A DNA stretch of 64,000 nucleotides from an uncultured Burkholderiaceae bacterium (GCA_937871985.1 CALMPB010000327.1:25784-89783); one strand, 5' to 3'; positions 36,030 to 44,305 are shown, counted from the stretch's first letter. A program made the numbers and translations. Notes: generated from the letters alone by a model not told the origin.

Positions 36030-36710
36030 ATGTCAAAGCTCAATAGCCTGGTCCGCTCCGAATCCCTCGCCCAGCAAGGCTACAAAGCCATCCGCCGCGC
36101 TATTCGCGACGGCAAGATTCCCAGAGGCCAGTTCTTTTCCGAAAGCACTCTCGCCGAATCGCTCGGCGTTTCCCGCACTCCGGTTCGCGAAGCCTTGCTG
36201 AACCTGTATCGCGACGGCGTGGTGGAAATCGTTCCCAAGCGCGGCTACCGCCTCATCGACCTGGACGAAGCCGCCATCAGCGAAATCCGCCTCCTCCGGG
36301 TCGCTCTGGAGCAAATCGTGGTCGATCGCCTGTGCAAGACGGCAACGGCCGACGACATCAAGGAGCTGCGCGCCATTCTGAATGGTGCGGGAGAAAGCCG
36401 GGAGGACATGTACACCATCGACGAAGCCTTCCATATCCGGATGGCCGAAATGGCCAACCTGCATCAGATCCGCCAGGAACTGATGAGCGTACGGGGAAAA
36501 ATGTATTTGATCGCCAGCGGCGCGCGCCTCACCTCGCTGCGCGACGAAAACGTCGCGAGGGAGCACTCCGAGCTCGTCGATGCTCTTGAACAGCACGACC
36601 CCAAGAAAGCGCGGCGCCTGATAAGCAGTCATGTGGAACGCTCTATCGATTCTTTTGTGGAGGCTCGCGCCGAGCTTCTGGAACGGAACTGGCTCGATCC
36701 GCTTTCCTGA
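36030..36710 (+). CDS. GntR-family (FadR/FCD-type) regulator
   Basis: The 226-residue regulator has an N-terminal winged helix (STLAESLGVSRTPVREALLN) and a C-terminal FCD-type effector domain (EAFHIRMAEMANLHQIRQEL, later EHSELVDALEQHDPKKARRL), whose conserved Asp/His residues normally bind a metal. It sits between the two groups of catabolic genes. The intergenic region with the divergent SDR gene contains TGTGACA (around 35979-35985), a candidate FCD-type half site. It is expected to control the aromatic cluster in response to an acidic intermediate. Its last 68 bases overlap the convergent ligA-like gene. Confidence 0.87.
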   Translation: MSKLNSLVRSESLAQQGYKAIRRAIRDGKIPRGQFFSESTLAESLGVSRTPVREALLNLYRDGVVEIVPKRGYRLIDLDEAAISEIRLLRVALEQIVVDRLCKTATADDIKELRAILNGAGESREDMYTIDEAFHIRMAEMANLHQIRQELMSVRGKMYLIASGARLTSLRDENVAREHSELVDALEQHDPKKARRLISSHVERSIDSFVEARAELLERNWLDPLS

Positions 36711-36960
36711 GTTCGGCTTCGGTTATGCATGCGTAGTAGCGCTCCATGGACCACCCCACCGCGCGCGAAAAATAGAGCAGAGCCATGGGAGAAACCCCTG
36801 CCAGCCACAAAGCGCCGATATCCCGCTCGCGCACGGCGGCGCGCAAGGCATCCGGCAATGATGCCGCAGCGATCACGTCTTCGCTGCTTTTTTCATAGGC
36901 CTCTTTCAAATGGCCGCGCGTGATGTCGATCAGAAATTGGGTGACCGTGCTTTCTCTCAT
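36643..36960 (-). CDS. LigA-like (alpha) subunit of an extradiol dioxygenase
   Basis: The 105-residue protein resembles the small LigA (protocatechuate 4,5-dioxygenase alpha) family. The segment AVRERDIGALWLAGVSPMAL matches LigA's typical aLxxxDxxaLxxxGvhPlll pattern, followed by SRAVGWSMERYYA. It starts at ATG 36960, overlapping the ligB-like stop by ATGA, as in true ligAB operons (where ligA comes first; here it follows ligB). The last 68 bases lie inside the convergent gntR gene. It probably forms a lid over the LigB active site. Confidence 0.78.
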   Translation of the reverse strand: MRESTVTQFLIDITRGHLKEAYEKSSEDVIAAASLPDALRAAVRERDIGALWLAGVSPMALLYFSRAVGWSMERYYACITEAELRKADRASSVPEARREPPQKNR

Positions 36961-37772
36961 AAAGACTCCCACAGCATCTGATACACGCCTGTGTACCACC
37001 CCGGCACATAGGGAATGGCCGTGACGACCTCGGCGCGGCTGCTGCCCATGGCCGCCGCGGCCGCGATCCAACTGCGGATCTCGTGCGTGCCATTGCCGCG
37101 GGCATCGAGCGCGCTGTCCGGATATGCGCAGGCCTTGTCCAGGTCGCCCGCGACGAGAGCGGCGACGAACTCCGCATCGAACTGCGGATCGTTGCGATCC
37201 ATGCCCGGCTGGCCGACCGCATGTGAAATGCCCCCGGTGGCAAGCATCCCCACGCGCCGCCCCATGCCGTTTTGCCGCAAGGCGGCGGCAACCGCGGCCC
37301 CAAGCTCCCTGCACCGCCGCAACGTCGGCAACGGAGGAAACAAGGTATTGATGATGATGGGCACGATGCGGACGTCGGCGGAGACCCTCAGTTGCTGCAA
37401 GGGCAAAGTCGTGCCGTGATCCAGTCGAAGCTCGCTGGAATGGGCGGGATCCAGGCCATTCGCATAAAGGCATTCTGCAAGAGCGCATGCCAGCTCCGGG
37501 TCGCCCGGCCTCGCCACAGGCTCGAGCCTGAACTGCGGCTCGGGAAAAGAAGCGTGCACGGCGCCCGTCCCGATGATGAAAGCCGGCGCCATCCGCGGCT
37601 GGAGGTTCACGATGTGCTCGCTGGTGAACACGATGAGCGTCTCCACATCCGCATCGGCGAAAGCCTTGCCGATGCGCGCAAAGCCTCGATGCGTCGCGTC
37701 GCGGTGCTCGGGTCCCGCCTGCTCGGGCCAGGCGGTCATGTAAGGGAAATGGACGGTAGCGGCGGCAATCAT
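36957..37772 (-). CDS. LigB-family extradiol ring-cleavage dioxygenase
   Basis: The 271-residue protein belongs to the LigB (class III extradiol) family. His8 in TVHFPYM and the His in TSEHIVNLQP are the expected iron ligands, and GMLATGGISHAVGQPG corresponds to the conserved Gly-His region of LigB. The C-terminus has the Glu-rich helix EIRSWIAAAAAM. It would open an ortho-dihydroxylated ring next to the diol. It is 13 bases downstream of the Rieske beta gene and is followed by its small LigA-like partner. The substrate is not deducible; 2,3-dihydroxyphenylpropionate-, protocatechuate- and gallate-type activities are all found in the family. Confidence 0.87.
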   Translation of the reverse strand: MIAAATVHFPYMTAWPEQAGPEHRDATHRGFARIGKAFADADVETLIVFTSEHIVNLQPRMAPAFIIGTGAVHASFPEPQFRLEPVARPGDPELACALAECLYANGLDPAHSSELRLDHGTTLPLQQLRVSADVRIVPIIINTLFPPLPTLRRCRELGAAVAAALRQNGMGRRVGMLATGGISHAVGQPGMDRNDPQFDAEFVAALVAGDLDKACAYPDSALDARGNGTHEIRSWIAAAAAMGSSRAEVVTAIPYVPGWYTGVYQMLWESL

Positions 37773-37785
37773 CGGGCATCCTGTT

Positions 37786-38292
37786 TCAGAAAAATACGCT
37801 CAAGCCCTGGTTTCCGAGCGCCTGCCTATCAAGAACAACCCTCCGGTTCAGCAGGCGAAAACTGTGCTCGCCATCCTGGGGCGCCAGCAAGTCGGTGCGC
37901 CCGCCGCTGAATTGCTGTTCCATGTTCCAGCGGTACTGCAGAAGCAGAAGGTTGCTTCGAGCAACGATCAACCCGTCATCCTGTGCGGCAATGTCAACCA
38001 CCTGAATGAAATAGCGCAATCGCGATGGAGGCTGCTCCACCCACGACAGCTTGCTTTCCAGCTTGGCGACACGCGCCCTGAGCAGCTCCAGGTTCTCGTC
38101 GTAGTAGCCGAGCTCGTCCTCGCTGCTTACCAGCCCATCCAGCGTGGAGGTCGTAACGGGAACCCGATAACTGATCTGGTCGTCCATGAGCTCCAGCCAG
38201 TCCCGGTAGCGACGATCCTGCAGGAGCAAGGTTTCGCGGCGATAGAAATTTTCCACCGCCGTCCATAATTGGGTATTCAATGCGTCGGTCAT
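37786..38292 (-). CDS. Rieske ring-hydroxylating dioxygenase, beta subunit
   Basis: The 168-residue protein has the SnoaL-like beta-subunit fold: ENFYRRETLLLQDRRYRDWL at the start, then VPVTTS and LELLRARVAKLESKLSWVEQ. These are typical of BphE/NahAd/TerZ-type small subunits. ATG 38292 has AGGAAG upstream; an alternative ATG 38310 overlaps the alpha stop (ATGA). It supports alpha-trimer assembly and has no cofactor of its own. Confidence 0.9.
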   Translation of the reverse strand: MTDALNTQLWTAVENFYRRETLLLQDRRYRDWLELMDDQISYRVPVTTSTLDGLVSSEDELGYYDENLELLRARVAKLESKLSWVEQPPSRLRYFIQVVDIAAQDDGLIVARSNLLLLQYRWNMEQQFSGGRTDLLAPQDGEHSFRLLNRRVVLDRQALGNQGLSVFF

Positions 38293-38306
38293 GGTTCTTC
38301 CTGCGT

Positions 38307-39668
38307 TCATGGCTTGCGGTCGGGGCCGATCATTTGCGAGGCATAGTGCCGGTAGAACGCCCGCTGGTTGGCTTCGGTCATCAGGATATCGCTCGTGCTA
38401 CCCGGAAAAGGCGGCCCATAACGAGACGAAGTCGGCGCTTCGCGGCCCACTCCCATCTGGTAATTGAATCTTCCCTGCCGCCCGATATGGCCGCGCAAAT
38501 TATCCTGGACGCTCTGCCAGACATCGCCGTCGTCCTGCTCAAAAATCCCCCCGGGACCGAAGGCAAGGGAATATTGCTTGCGAACCGCCGCTTTGAGCGC
38601 GGGCGGCATGGCCTTGTCGACCAGACACCAGGAATGCACCTCGATCTTGTCCACGCCGCGCGGATGCCACACGCGGAAGGTACGGAAACGCGCCGTATCC
38701 ATGAAAGACATATTGGGAAAAATCGTGCCCACGCCTATCGGCACGAAGGCCGAGGCGGATTCGCCATATTTGGCCACCAGTTCGCTGCGCATCTGCGCCA
38801 TGAAGGCGTCGTAGTCGGTCTTGACGGCCGTGCCCTGCTGCGCGCCCCCGCGCTCGCTGCCAATGGAATGGCCATTGCCGGTTTGAATGCAATAGCCATC
38901 ATTGCTCAGCCTGCTCCGGTAACCCATTTCCACGCCGGCGCCGTGCGTGGAAGAAACGTGATAATGGTCGCCGGCGAAATTCTCCGACGGTATCTTCCAG
39001 TTCACGTTGATGGTCCATTGATGAACGCCGCCAATCAGTTCCGTGCCGCCATCCATGCGATTCAACATCAGTTCCAGGTAGAACGCCATATCGCCCAGGT
39101 ATTCGCGCAAGGTCGGCGCCTGCGGATCCCAGCTCGCGAAAATCATTCCGCCGAAGCTGTCGACATGGGGCGCCTCCCGCAAGCCGAGTTGGCCGCGGTC
39201 GAGCTTGTCGCCGTAGACCGACCCCATGCGCGGTACGGACGCCAGCTCGCCTTCGGTGTTGAAAGCCCACGCATGGTAGGGACACTTGAACATCGTCGCC
39301 ACACCGGAATCCACTCGGCACACCTTGGCGCCGCGATGGCTGCAGCTATTGAGGTATACCCTCAGGCGGCCAGTCTTGTCGCGCACGACAATGACCGGAT
39401 CCTCGCCCATGGTGGTCGTCATGAAGGACCCGTTTGTCGGCAGAGCGCTTTCATGGCCAAGATATAGCCAGCATTTTGCAAAAATCCGCTCTTGCTCCAG
39501 GCGATAAAGGCTTTCGTCGACGAAAATTCGGCGGTCGACGGAAGACCCGTCGGGAGCCATGAGGTCTCCGGCCCGATACGCCCCCAACGCGGCATCCGCG
39601 TCGATGAGAGGCGGTAGAGGCGTCGAGGCAGCATCGCACGATGTGCTCAAGAGATTGGGGTCACTCAT
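38307..39668 (-). CDS. Rieske ring-hydroxylating dioxygenase, alpha subunit
   Basis: The 453-residue catalytic subunit has the Rieske [2Fe-2S] motif CSHRGAKVC...CPYH (C109, H111, C129, H132) and the mononuclear iron site GDHYHVSSTH (D234, H237, H242). These are the hallmarks of two-component aromatic oxygenase alpha subunits. It would add O2 to an aromatic ring to form a cis-dihydrodiol or related product. The beta gene follows; no ferredoxin or reductase gene is present nearby, so electrons must come from partners encoded elsewhere. The start at ATG 39668 has GGAGAAAAAAG upstream. Confidence 0.93.
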   Translation of the reverse strand: MSDPNLLSTSCDAASTPLPPLIDADAALGAYRAGDLMAPDGSSVDRRIFVDESLYRLEQERIFAKCWLYLGHESALPTNGSFMTTTMGEDPVIVVRDKTGRLRVYLNSCSHRGAKVCRVDSGVATMFKCPYHAWAFNTEGELASVPRMGSVYGDKLDRGQLGLREAPHVDSFGGMIFASWDPQAPTLREYLGDMAFYLELMLNRMDGGTELIGGVHQWTINVNWKIPSENFAGDHYHVSSTHGAGVEMGYRSRLSNDGYCIQTGNGHSIGSERGGAQQGTAVKTDYDAFMAQMRSELVAKYGESASAFVPIGVGTIFPNMSFMDTARFRTFRVWHPRGVDKIEVHSWCLVDKAMPPALKAAVRKQYSLAFGPGGIFEQDDGDVWQSVQDNLRGHIGRQGRFNYQMGVGREAPTSSRYGPPFPGSTSDILMTEANQRAFYRHYASQMIGPDRKP

Positions 39669-39709
39669 TCTTTTTTCTCCAACGAAGATGATGTTCCGGG
39701 CGCCCACGC

Positions 39710-40480
39710 CTAAACCCGAGGGCCGCGAATGGCGGTTCCACCGTCGAGCGCCAAAATGCTTCCCGTCGCCATGCGCGCAGCCGCCTCCGAAGCAAGAAAG
39801 ACATAAGCCGAAGCGTAGTCGTCCGGGGTCGCGATGGCCTGCAAAGGCAGATTTTCAGGCGCGGGGCTGACGGGGTTCTTGTCCTGGCCAAGGCTTTCCA
39901 GCCCACGCAAGCCGGTGGGCGCATAGCCCGGCGCGACGGCGTTTACCCGCACCCGAGGCGCGAGCTCCAAGGCCAACTGCTTGGTCAGGCCATTGATGGC
40001 ATGTTTGGCTGAAACGTAAAGCGCTCCGCCAAAGCCGGCATGAGTGCCGGATATGGAGCTGGTAAAGATGATGGCTCCCCGGTTACGGGCCAGAATGTCG
40101 GCCGCCGCGCGCGCGGCAAGCATATACCCCTTGACATTGACGGCAAAGAGCTCGTCGAAGGCGGCGTCAAGCTCGACGTCCGAAAAAGACAAGAACGGCC
40201 TGCGGTTGTCATAGATACCGGCATTGGCGACCAGCACATCCAGCCTGCCGTAGCGGCTTTCCGCCAATTCGACGGCGCGCCGGTTGTCGGCAAGCGAACG
40301 AACATCGCCAGCGCAACAAACCACTTCGCCCCCAGGAAATTCGTTTTCCAGAACCCCGGGAACGCGGTCGAACGCTACGACCCTCGCTCCCTCGGCCAGG
40401 AAACCCCGGGCGACCGAAAGCCCTATCCCGCTGGCCGCCCCGGTTATCAGAGCAACCTTGTTCTCTAGCTGAAATGGCAT
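39710..40480 (-). CDS. SDR dehydrogenase, probable cis-dihydrodiol dehydrogenase
   Basis: The 256-residue classical SDR has TGAASGIG (NAD binding, residues 13-20), NAG, the catalytic Ser in TSSISG and the Y-x-x-x-K in YVSAKHAING. Located first in the operon before the Rieske oxygenase, it fits the dehydrogenase that restores aromaticity after dioxygenation (BphB/HcaB-like role). Sequence alone would also allow other alcohol dehydrogenations. Start ATG 40480 has GGAGGAG upstream. The upstream 164 bases, shared with the divergent binding protein gene, include an AT-rich tract with repeated TAGTATTCTAG-like elements (about 40540-40577). Confidence 0.87.
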   Translation of the reverse strand: MPFQLENKVALITGAASGIGLSVARGFLAEGARVVAFDRVPGVLENEFPGGEVVCCAGDVRSLADNRRAVELAESRYGRLDVLVANAGIYDNRRPFLSFSDVELDAAFDELFAVNVKGYMLAARAAADILARNRGAIIFTSSISGTHAGFGGALYVSAKHAINGLTKQLALELAPRVRVNAVAPGYAPTGLRGLESLGQDKNPVSPAPENLPLQAIATPDDYASAYVFLASEAAARMATGSILALDGGTAIRGPRV

Positions 40481-40644
40481 TGTCTCCTCCTTCACTTGAA
40501 CGGCCTCGTCTTTCTATTGACGTTTTACCCCTTCAAGTCTAGTATTCTAGTTTGGTATTCTACACTAGTATTCTAGATTAAAGCAAAGTTCGAATACCCC
40601 GCGGCGCATGCCGCACATTCATCGAAATGCACAAAGGAGACAAA

Positions 40645-41775
40645 ATGAGAAAAGTACTTTTGGCGGTATTGATTGCCGCATGGTCGGGGGCGGCATGCGC
40701 CGAGGTCGTGGTCGGCATCTCGGTAAGCGCCACCGGGCCCGGCGCCTCGCTAGGCACGCATATAGCCAAGGTGGTCCCCCTCCTGCCCAAGACGGTTGCG
40801 GGCGAGGCCGTCCGCTACGTCATGCTGGACGATGCCAGCGACCCGACCGTCGGCGCACGAAACGCCCGCAAGCTGATCTCCGACGACAAGGTCGACGTCA
40901 TCATTGGCTCGAGCACCGTACCGGTGGCGATTGCGCAAAGCAGCGTCGCCAACGAAGTCAAGGTTCCGATCATCACCATCTGCCCTATTCCTCTCGATCC
41001 CGCCAAACTGCCCTACACTTTCGCGGTGCCGCAGCCGATCCCGCTGATGGTCGACGCCCTGCTGGATCACATGCATGCCCACAAAGTGAAAAAGCTCGGC
41101 TATATCGGGTTCGCCGACGCCTGGGGCGACATGAACTACAACTACGCCAAGAGCGGCGGAGCGACCCGGGGCATCACCGTCACCACCAACGAGCGCTACA
41201 CGAGAAACGACACGTCGGTGAACTCACAAGCCCTCAAGGTCGTCACATCCCAGCCGGACGCCATTTTCGTGGGGGCCTCCGGATCACCCGCCGCCATCGC
41301 CCAGATAGCGGCGGTGGAACGCGGCTACCGCCATCAGATCTATCACACGCACGGCGTGGTAAATCTCGACTTCATCCGGGTTGCCGGCAAGAGCGCCGAA
41401 GGCGTCATCGCGCCGACCGGCCCGGTGGTCGTCGCCGAACAACTGCCCGCCGATCATCCCCTGAAGGCCACGGGAATGGACTTCATCAAACGCTACGAAG
41501 GAGCCTATGGCGCCGGCAGCCGCAACGCCTTTGCCGCCTATGCCTGGGACGCCGGCCTCATCATCCAGGCCGCTATCCCCGTTGCCCTGAAAACCGGCAA
41601 GCCGGGCACGCCCGAGTTCCGCCAGGCCTTGCGCAACGCCATTGAAAGCAACAAAGAAGTCAAGGGCACTCATGCCGTCTACAACATGAGCGCAACCGAC
41701 CACTACGGCGTGGACAAGCGCGCTCGAGTGCTGGTGCAGGTCGAACATGGCGAGTGGAAATTACTCAACGAATAG
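40645..41775 (+). CDS. branched-chain-amino-acid-type ABC substrate-binding protein
   Basis: The 376-residue protein has a signal peptide (MRKVLLAVLIAAWSGAACA) and the type I periplasmic binding fold of LivJ-like proteins (VVVGISVSATGPGASLGTHI, DVIIGSSTVPVAIAQSSVAN). Start ATG 40645 has AAAGGAG upstream. No permease or ATPase genes lie nearby, so it may serve an importer encoded elsewhere, or act as a sensor. Its position divergent from the aromatic cluster suggests it captures the aromatic substrate or a related compound; this is inferred. Confidence 0.85.
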   Translation: MRKVLLAVLIAAWSGAACAEVVVGISVSATGPGASLGTHIAKVVPLLPKTVAGEAVRYVMLDDASDPTVGARNARKLISDDKVDVIIGSSTVPVAIAQSSVANEVKVPIITICPIPLDPAKLPYTFAVPQPIPLMVDALLDHMHAHKVKKLGYIGFADAWGDMNYNYAKSGGATRGITVTTNERYTRNDTSVNSQALKVVTSQPDAIFVGASGSPAAIAQIAAVERGYRHQIYHTHGVVNLDFIRVAGKSAEGVIAPTGPVVVAEQLPADHPLKATGMDFIKRYEGAYGAGSRNAFAAYAWDAGLIIQAAIPVALKTGKPGTPEFRQALRNAIESNKEVKGTHAVYNMSATDHYGVDKRARVLVQVEHGEWKLLNE

Positions 41776-41832
41776 TGCTATCGCATATGGACTTCCATAT
41801 CCAGAAATCACCCAATCCAACAGGAGAAAGAC

Positions 41833-42240
41833 GTGAATGGGTTTAATGTAAAACGGCTCGCAGATGCCGAGTATGTGTCGTACGGCTCACAAAGCGATTT
41901 GCGCGTGCTGATCGGCGGCCCCCAGCGCAACACGCCGATCCGGTCGGCGCTGCAAACCTGCCAGCCTGGCTACGATGTGCCTTTTCACTGCCATCCTTAT
42001 ATCGAGTACCTCATCATCCTGGAGGGCTCGGCCGAATTCCGGATCGAGGTCGACGGCGTACAGACTGTCGTACTGCACAAGGGCGACACCGTGGAATTGC
42101 ATCCCGGCGTGTGGCACGCCTTCACCACCAGCCCAACCGAAGTGACCCAGTTGCTGGGAATCCATATCTCTTCCGAGCGAATCGTGAATTACAAGCCGGA
42201 TGTCAAAATCGATTCGCGCGGCTTCCGCATAGAAGACTGA
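41833..42240 (+). CDS. cupin-domain protein
   Basis: GTG 41833 has AGGAGA upstream, giving 135 residues. The beta-barrel core has the two cupin motifs: HCHPYIEYLIILEGSAEF and GDTVELHPGVWHAF, with His/Glu metal ligands. No signal peptide. It follows the binding protein by 57 bases. It may be a small dioxygenase, an isomerase or a binding protein for an aromatic intermediate; nothing in the sequence decides this. Confidence 0.8.
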   Translation: MNGFNVKRLADAEYVSYGSQSDLRVLIGGPQRNTPIRSALQTCQPGYDVPFHCHPYIEYLIILEGSAEFRIEVDGVQTVVLHKGDTVELHPGVWHAFTTSPTEVTQLLGIHISSERIVNYKPDVKIDSRGFRIED

Positions 42241-42249
42241 AACATCCGG

Positions 42250-42276
42250 AGCCGGCATCACAGCCGGCTTTTTTTT
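42250..42276 (+). terminator. rho-independent terminator after the cupin gene
   Basis: AGCCGGC (42250-42256) pairs with GCCGGCT (42263-42269) around a six-base loop, followed by seven T's. It is ten bases after the cupin stop. Confidence 0.9.
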
Positions 42277-42277
42277 G

Positions 42278-42459
42278 CCGCCGGGCCGTCCCAAGGCAAA
42301 AGGTGCCCCCTTGGGGGGCAGCAAGCCGCGCAAGCGGCGCAGCGTGGGGGCCTTTTCCCGCCGGGCCGTCCCAAGGCAAAAGGTGCCCCCTTGGGGGCAG
42401 CAAGCCGCGCAAGCGGCGCAGCGTGGGGGCCTTTTTTCTCGCTGGACCGTCCCAAGGCA
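42278..42459. repeat. two full and one partial copies of an ~80-base GC-rich repeat
   Basis: The unit starts CCGGGCCGTCCCAAGGCAAA at 42281, recurs at 42361 and, truncated and diverged, at 42442 (period 80-81). Each full unit contains hairpins: TGCCCCC/GGGGGCA and GCCGC-GCAA-GCGGC. Copy two differs from copy one by a base in the G run and in the T run at its end (CCTTTTCCC against CCTTTTTTC). The stretch 42241-42617 contains no gene; after the repeats (42460-42617) I see nothing further apart from the ribosome site of the next gene. This looks like a dispersed intergenic repeat family that has expanded locally. Confidence 0.85.
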
Positions 42460-42617
42460 AAATGAAATCATCCGAACGTCCTATACCCAGGGTTCAGGGC
42501 AAAGAAGAGAATTCCCCTCATAACAGCCAGATAGTTCGCTGCATGGCCCGCAATACCGGCACCGATGCCATTCAGAGCCAATCGCCCGGATCATGCAAAA
42601 CAAAAAGGGGAACCGCC

Positions 42618-43226
42618 ATGAAAACCGCCGCCTGCATTACGGTGCTGCTGACTGCTTTCGGATTCGCCGCCAACGTGTGCGCGGAAAAATTGACGCGGGA
42701 ACAGATCAACGCCGAAGTGCAGAAATGCACCGAAAAACTGAACAGTTCCACCGCTAGCTCGGGCGAAGATTACAAGCAATGCATAAACGCCTTGATGGCC
42801 AGGACCACGTCCAAGCCTCCCGAGGAACGCCCCGCCTCCCGGCCCCCGCCCGTCGATGGCCGCAAATTCGTGGATCTGTATCACTGCCGCATCCCCGCCC
42901 TCGGCAACTCCAAGCTGGGGTCGGACATCACCATTTGGGGAAGCATCGACAAGAAACGCTATGCCGCCGCCCCCAGCGCCGACGAACGCCAGGCCTACGC
43001 GGTCAAGGGCTTTGGCACGCCCGGCAAAGGCAATGTGAGCTTCACTTTCAACGACGGCACCCGCATCACCATCGCGCAGAACGGCTGGACGACCACCTCG
43101 CTGGATAAGGTGCACAACAAGAACTCGCTGTACGGGCCGGTATCGCCCGCCAAGAACGATCAGGCGGGACAATGCAGCCGCGTGAACGGCTCCAGCGCGG
43201 TGGCAAAAGAGATACGGGTCAAGTAG
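42618..43226 (+). CDS. secreted protein of unknown function
   Basis: The 202-residue protein has a signal peptide (MKTAACITVLLTAFGFAANV then CAEK). The N-terminal mature part has two cysteines in a helical segment (LTREQINAEVQKCTEKL, then DYKQCINALM), followed by a Pro-rich linker (KPPEERPASRPPP) and a beta-rich C-terminal domain (SFTFNDGTRITIAQNGWTTT). Start ATG 42618 is preceded by AAGGGGAA. No known family was recognised. The stop lies within an 11-base-stem palindrome shared with the convergent qor gene. Confidence 0.7.
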   Translation: MKTAACITVLLTAFGFAANVCAEKLTREQINAEVQKCTEKLNSSTASSGEDYKQCINALMARTTSKPPEERPASRPPPVDGRKFVDLYHCRIPALGNSKLGSDITIWGSIDKKRYAAAPSADERQAYAVKGFGTPGKGNVSFTFNDGTRITIAQNGWTTTSLDKVHNKNSLYGPVSPAKNDQAGQCSRVNGSSAVAKEIRVK

Positions 43227-43250
43227 CCAGCCGAAGAGCCGGCTGGCTAC
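43223..43250. terminator. bidirectional hairpin between convergent genes
   Basis: GTAGCCAGCCG (43223-43233) and CGGCTGGCTAC (43240-43250) form a perfect 11-base stem with a six-base loop between the hypothetical gene and qor. The stop codon of the former is inside the stem. No T-run follows on either strand, so it is a weak or rho-assisted terminator. Confidence 0.5.
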
Positions 43251-43256
43251 CGGGAT

Positions 43257-44243
43257 TTATTCCACGGTCAGAATCGTGGCCCCCTGCGTCTGGCGTCCCG
43301 CCAGCGCGGCGTGGGCTTTGCCGGCCTCGTGCAGGGGGAAGCGCTGGCCGATGTGCACCTTGATCTTCCCGGCGGTGATCATGCTGAACAGTTCCTTGGC
43401 GGCGGCCGCCATTTTTTCCTGCGTCGCCACGAAATCGGCCAGGGTCGGCCGGGTTACGTACAGCGAACCCTTGGTGGCCAGGATGCCCAGGTTGACGCCT
43501 TCGACCGGCCCCGAGGCATTGCCGAAGCTCACCATCAGGCCGCGCGGCTGAAGGCAGTCCAGAGACGTCAGCCAGGTGTCCTTGCCGACGCTGTCGTACA
43601 CGACGGGAACCTTGTTGCCCGCCGTCAATTCCAGTACGCGCTCGACCACGTTCTCGCGGGTGTAGTCGATGACCTCCCAGGCGCCGTTGGCCTTGGCCAG
43701 GGCCGCTTTTTCGGGGCTGGAGGTGGTGCCGATGACCTTGACGCCCAGCGCCTTGGCCCACTGGCAGGCAAGCAGCCCCACGCCGCCCGCGACGGCATGG
43801 AACAGGATGGTTTCGCCGCCCTGCAGGCGATAGGTCTGGCGCAGCAGGTACTGGGTGGTCAGCCCCTTGAGCATGATGGCCGCCCCTTCCTCGAAACTGA
43901 TGGCCTTGGGCAGCTTGACCACGAGCTTGGCCGGTATATTGCGGGCTTCGGCATAGGCGCCCAGCGGGCTAAGGCCGTATGCCACGCGATCCCCCACCTT
44001 GAGATGCCGGACGTCGGCGCCCACCGCCTCCACCACGCCGGAAGCCTCGCAGCCTATGCCATGCGGCAATGGCTGCGGGTACAAACCGCTGCGAAAATAG
44101 ATGTCCAGGAAATTCAGGCCCACGGCCTTCTGCCGGATGGTGACCTCGTTTTTTTCGGGCGGCGGCAAATCCACCGTCACGAGTTTCAAGACATCGGGCC
44201 CGCCCTTGGCGTCGATGCGTATGGCCTTTACTTGTTGAGTCAC
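43257..44243 (-). CDS. qor: quinone oxidoreductase (zinc-free MDR family)
   Basis: The 328-residue protein starts at GTG 44243 (AGGAG upstream). It matches the QOR branch of medium-chain dehydrogenases: VGLNFLDIYFRSGLYP near residue 45, and HAVAGGVGLLACQWAKALG as the NADPH-binding loop. The zinc-binding cysteines of alcohol dehydrogenases are absent. It reduces quinones or enones with NADPH. It ends a few bases from the hairpin at 43223-43250. Confidence 0.9.
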   Translation of the reverse strand: MTQQVKAIRIDAKGGPDVLKLVTVDLPPPEKNEVTIRQKAVGLNFLDIYFRSGLYPQPLPHGIGCEASGVVEAVGADVRHLKVGDRVAYGLSPLGAYAEARNIPAKLVVKLPKAISFEEGAAIMLKGLTTQYLLRQTYRLQGGETILFHAVAGGVGLLACQWAKALGVKVIGTTSSPEKAALAKANGAWEVIDYTRENVVERVLELTAGNKVPVVYDSVGKDTWLTSLDCLQPRGLMVSFGNASGPVEGVNLGILATKGSLYVTRPTLADFVATQEKMAAAAKELFSMITAGKIKVHIGQRFPLHEAGKAHAALAGRQTQGATILTVE

Positions 44244-44305
44244 AATGAGCTCCTGATTGCTGCGAATGTTGAATTGCCCGGAACGATTCACGCCGTGGGG
44301 GATGG

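Noticed and set aside
36643..37779. Single long minus-strand frame that would fuse a stretch opposite ligB to the ligA-like protein
   Set aside because: The part beyond 36960 is out of frame with ligB and low in similarity to anything; the LigA-like start at 36960 overlaps the ligB stop by ATGA, which is the coherent reading.
42278..42459. CRISPR array
   Set aside because: Only two full units without unique spacers; the units are contiguous, ~80 bases long and hairpin-rich, and no cas genes are nearby.
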